Below, piece by piece: positions 63,934-64,000 of a stretch of 64,000 bases of DNA. This stretch comes from Chryseobacterium defluvii (GTDB taxonomy: Bacteria > Bacteroidota > Bacteroidia > Flavobacteriales > Weeksellaceae). Every line of letters starts with the position of its first letter. The stretch's first letter is position 1. The stretch is taken from NCBI RefSeq assembly GCF_014204415.1, contig NZ_JACHLE010000001.1, positions 124,001-188,000 of the forward strand, given 5' to 3'. The position numbers were made by a program, and so were the translations under genes. The notes under the pieces are model-generated. The model made no database searches, was not told the origin of the DNA, and saw nothing but the letters and a program-made list of their open reading frames with translations.

Positions 63934-64000
63934 AACTAGGAGCATTTTCAATTAGCTTAAGCGTTAAGGACCTTCAGAAATCTAAAGAATTTTACGAAAA
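63930..64000 (+). CDS. VOC (glyoxalase-like) family protein, partial
   Basis: The first 23 codons (MKLGAFSISLSVKDLQKSKEFYE) are the typical start of a vicinal-oxygen-chelate fold protein. It is cut by the window end and overlaps the upstream stop by four bases. Confidence 0.75.
   Translation, partial: MKLGAFSISLSVKDLQKSKEFYE

Overview
The window looks like a chromosomal segment of a Chryseobacterium-like flavobacterium (Bacteroidota, Weeksellaceae). The evidence is AT-rich DNA, TAnnTTTG-type -7 promoter boxes with little Shine-Dalgarno signal, a type IX secretion C-terminal domain, a GldA-type ABC ATPase, secreted proteins that open with a VGINT motif, and a fused alpha/beta E1 keto-acid dehydrogenase. 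No species is assigned.

Layout. 1-8.2 kb is accessory: a small transposase-like HTH protein, a fibre-like secreted protein, a TPR/AraC membrane regulator, a decayed RHS toxin end with a tightly coupled small membrane protein, and a lipoprotein. 8.2-13.4 kb holds a metallophosphoesterase and a minus-strand methionine-uptake operon (EamA transporter, metN, metI, metQ). That operon is preceded by a Met/Cys-rich 31-codon leader peptide, a competing antiterminator/terminator pair and an inverted repeat near the promoter. metQ carries a +1 shift in an A6 run. 13.7-34 kb is mostly housekeeping: topoisomerase III, a thioesterase, an S9 peptidase, a deoxyinosine glycosylase, AIM24, QueA, RlmN, an M23 peptidase with a type IX sorting tail, a polyprenyl synthetase, the fused E1 enzyme, a divergent HxlR/old-yellow-enzyme pair and a C1 peptidase. 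34-38.2 kb has an ECF sigma factor with a membrane partner that carries TonB-plug-like segments, then a GbsR-type regulator, a DUF2071 protein and two paralogous membrane proteins, with the same 19-bp palindrome in front of three of the four genes. 38.3-40.4 kb encodes an SRPBCC protein and a GH29 fucosidase. 40.4-43.4 kb is an AT-rich island with a surface-lipoprotein toxin ending in a Tae4-like amidase domain, and a Tai4-like immunity lipoprotein. 43.4-55.9 kb holds a candidate structured RNA, lipoamide dehydrogenase, patatin, GldA, tRNA-Arg(ACG), a metal-chelate-binding protein, MtgA, a Gcr-type recombinase, DUF721, RecF and a UbiA-like protein. 55.9-64 kb has a giant alpha-2-macroglobulin followed by ecotin (two protease inhibitors), DUF1569, a secreted protein, a membrane protein and the start of a VOC-family protein.

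Intergenic DNA is rich in short non-coding inverted-repeat elements. One family has 23-bp termini and three clear copies within 4 kb plus a worn copy at 46.5 kb. The strongest candidates for something new are the Met/Cys attenuator, the lipoprotein-Tae4/Tai4 pair, and the GbsR/DUF2071 palindrome regulon. Several indels, most of them in homopolymer runs, break accessory genes, while a 5.9-kb ORF nearby is intact.
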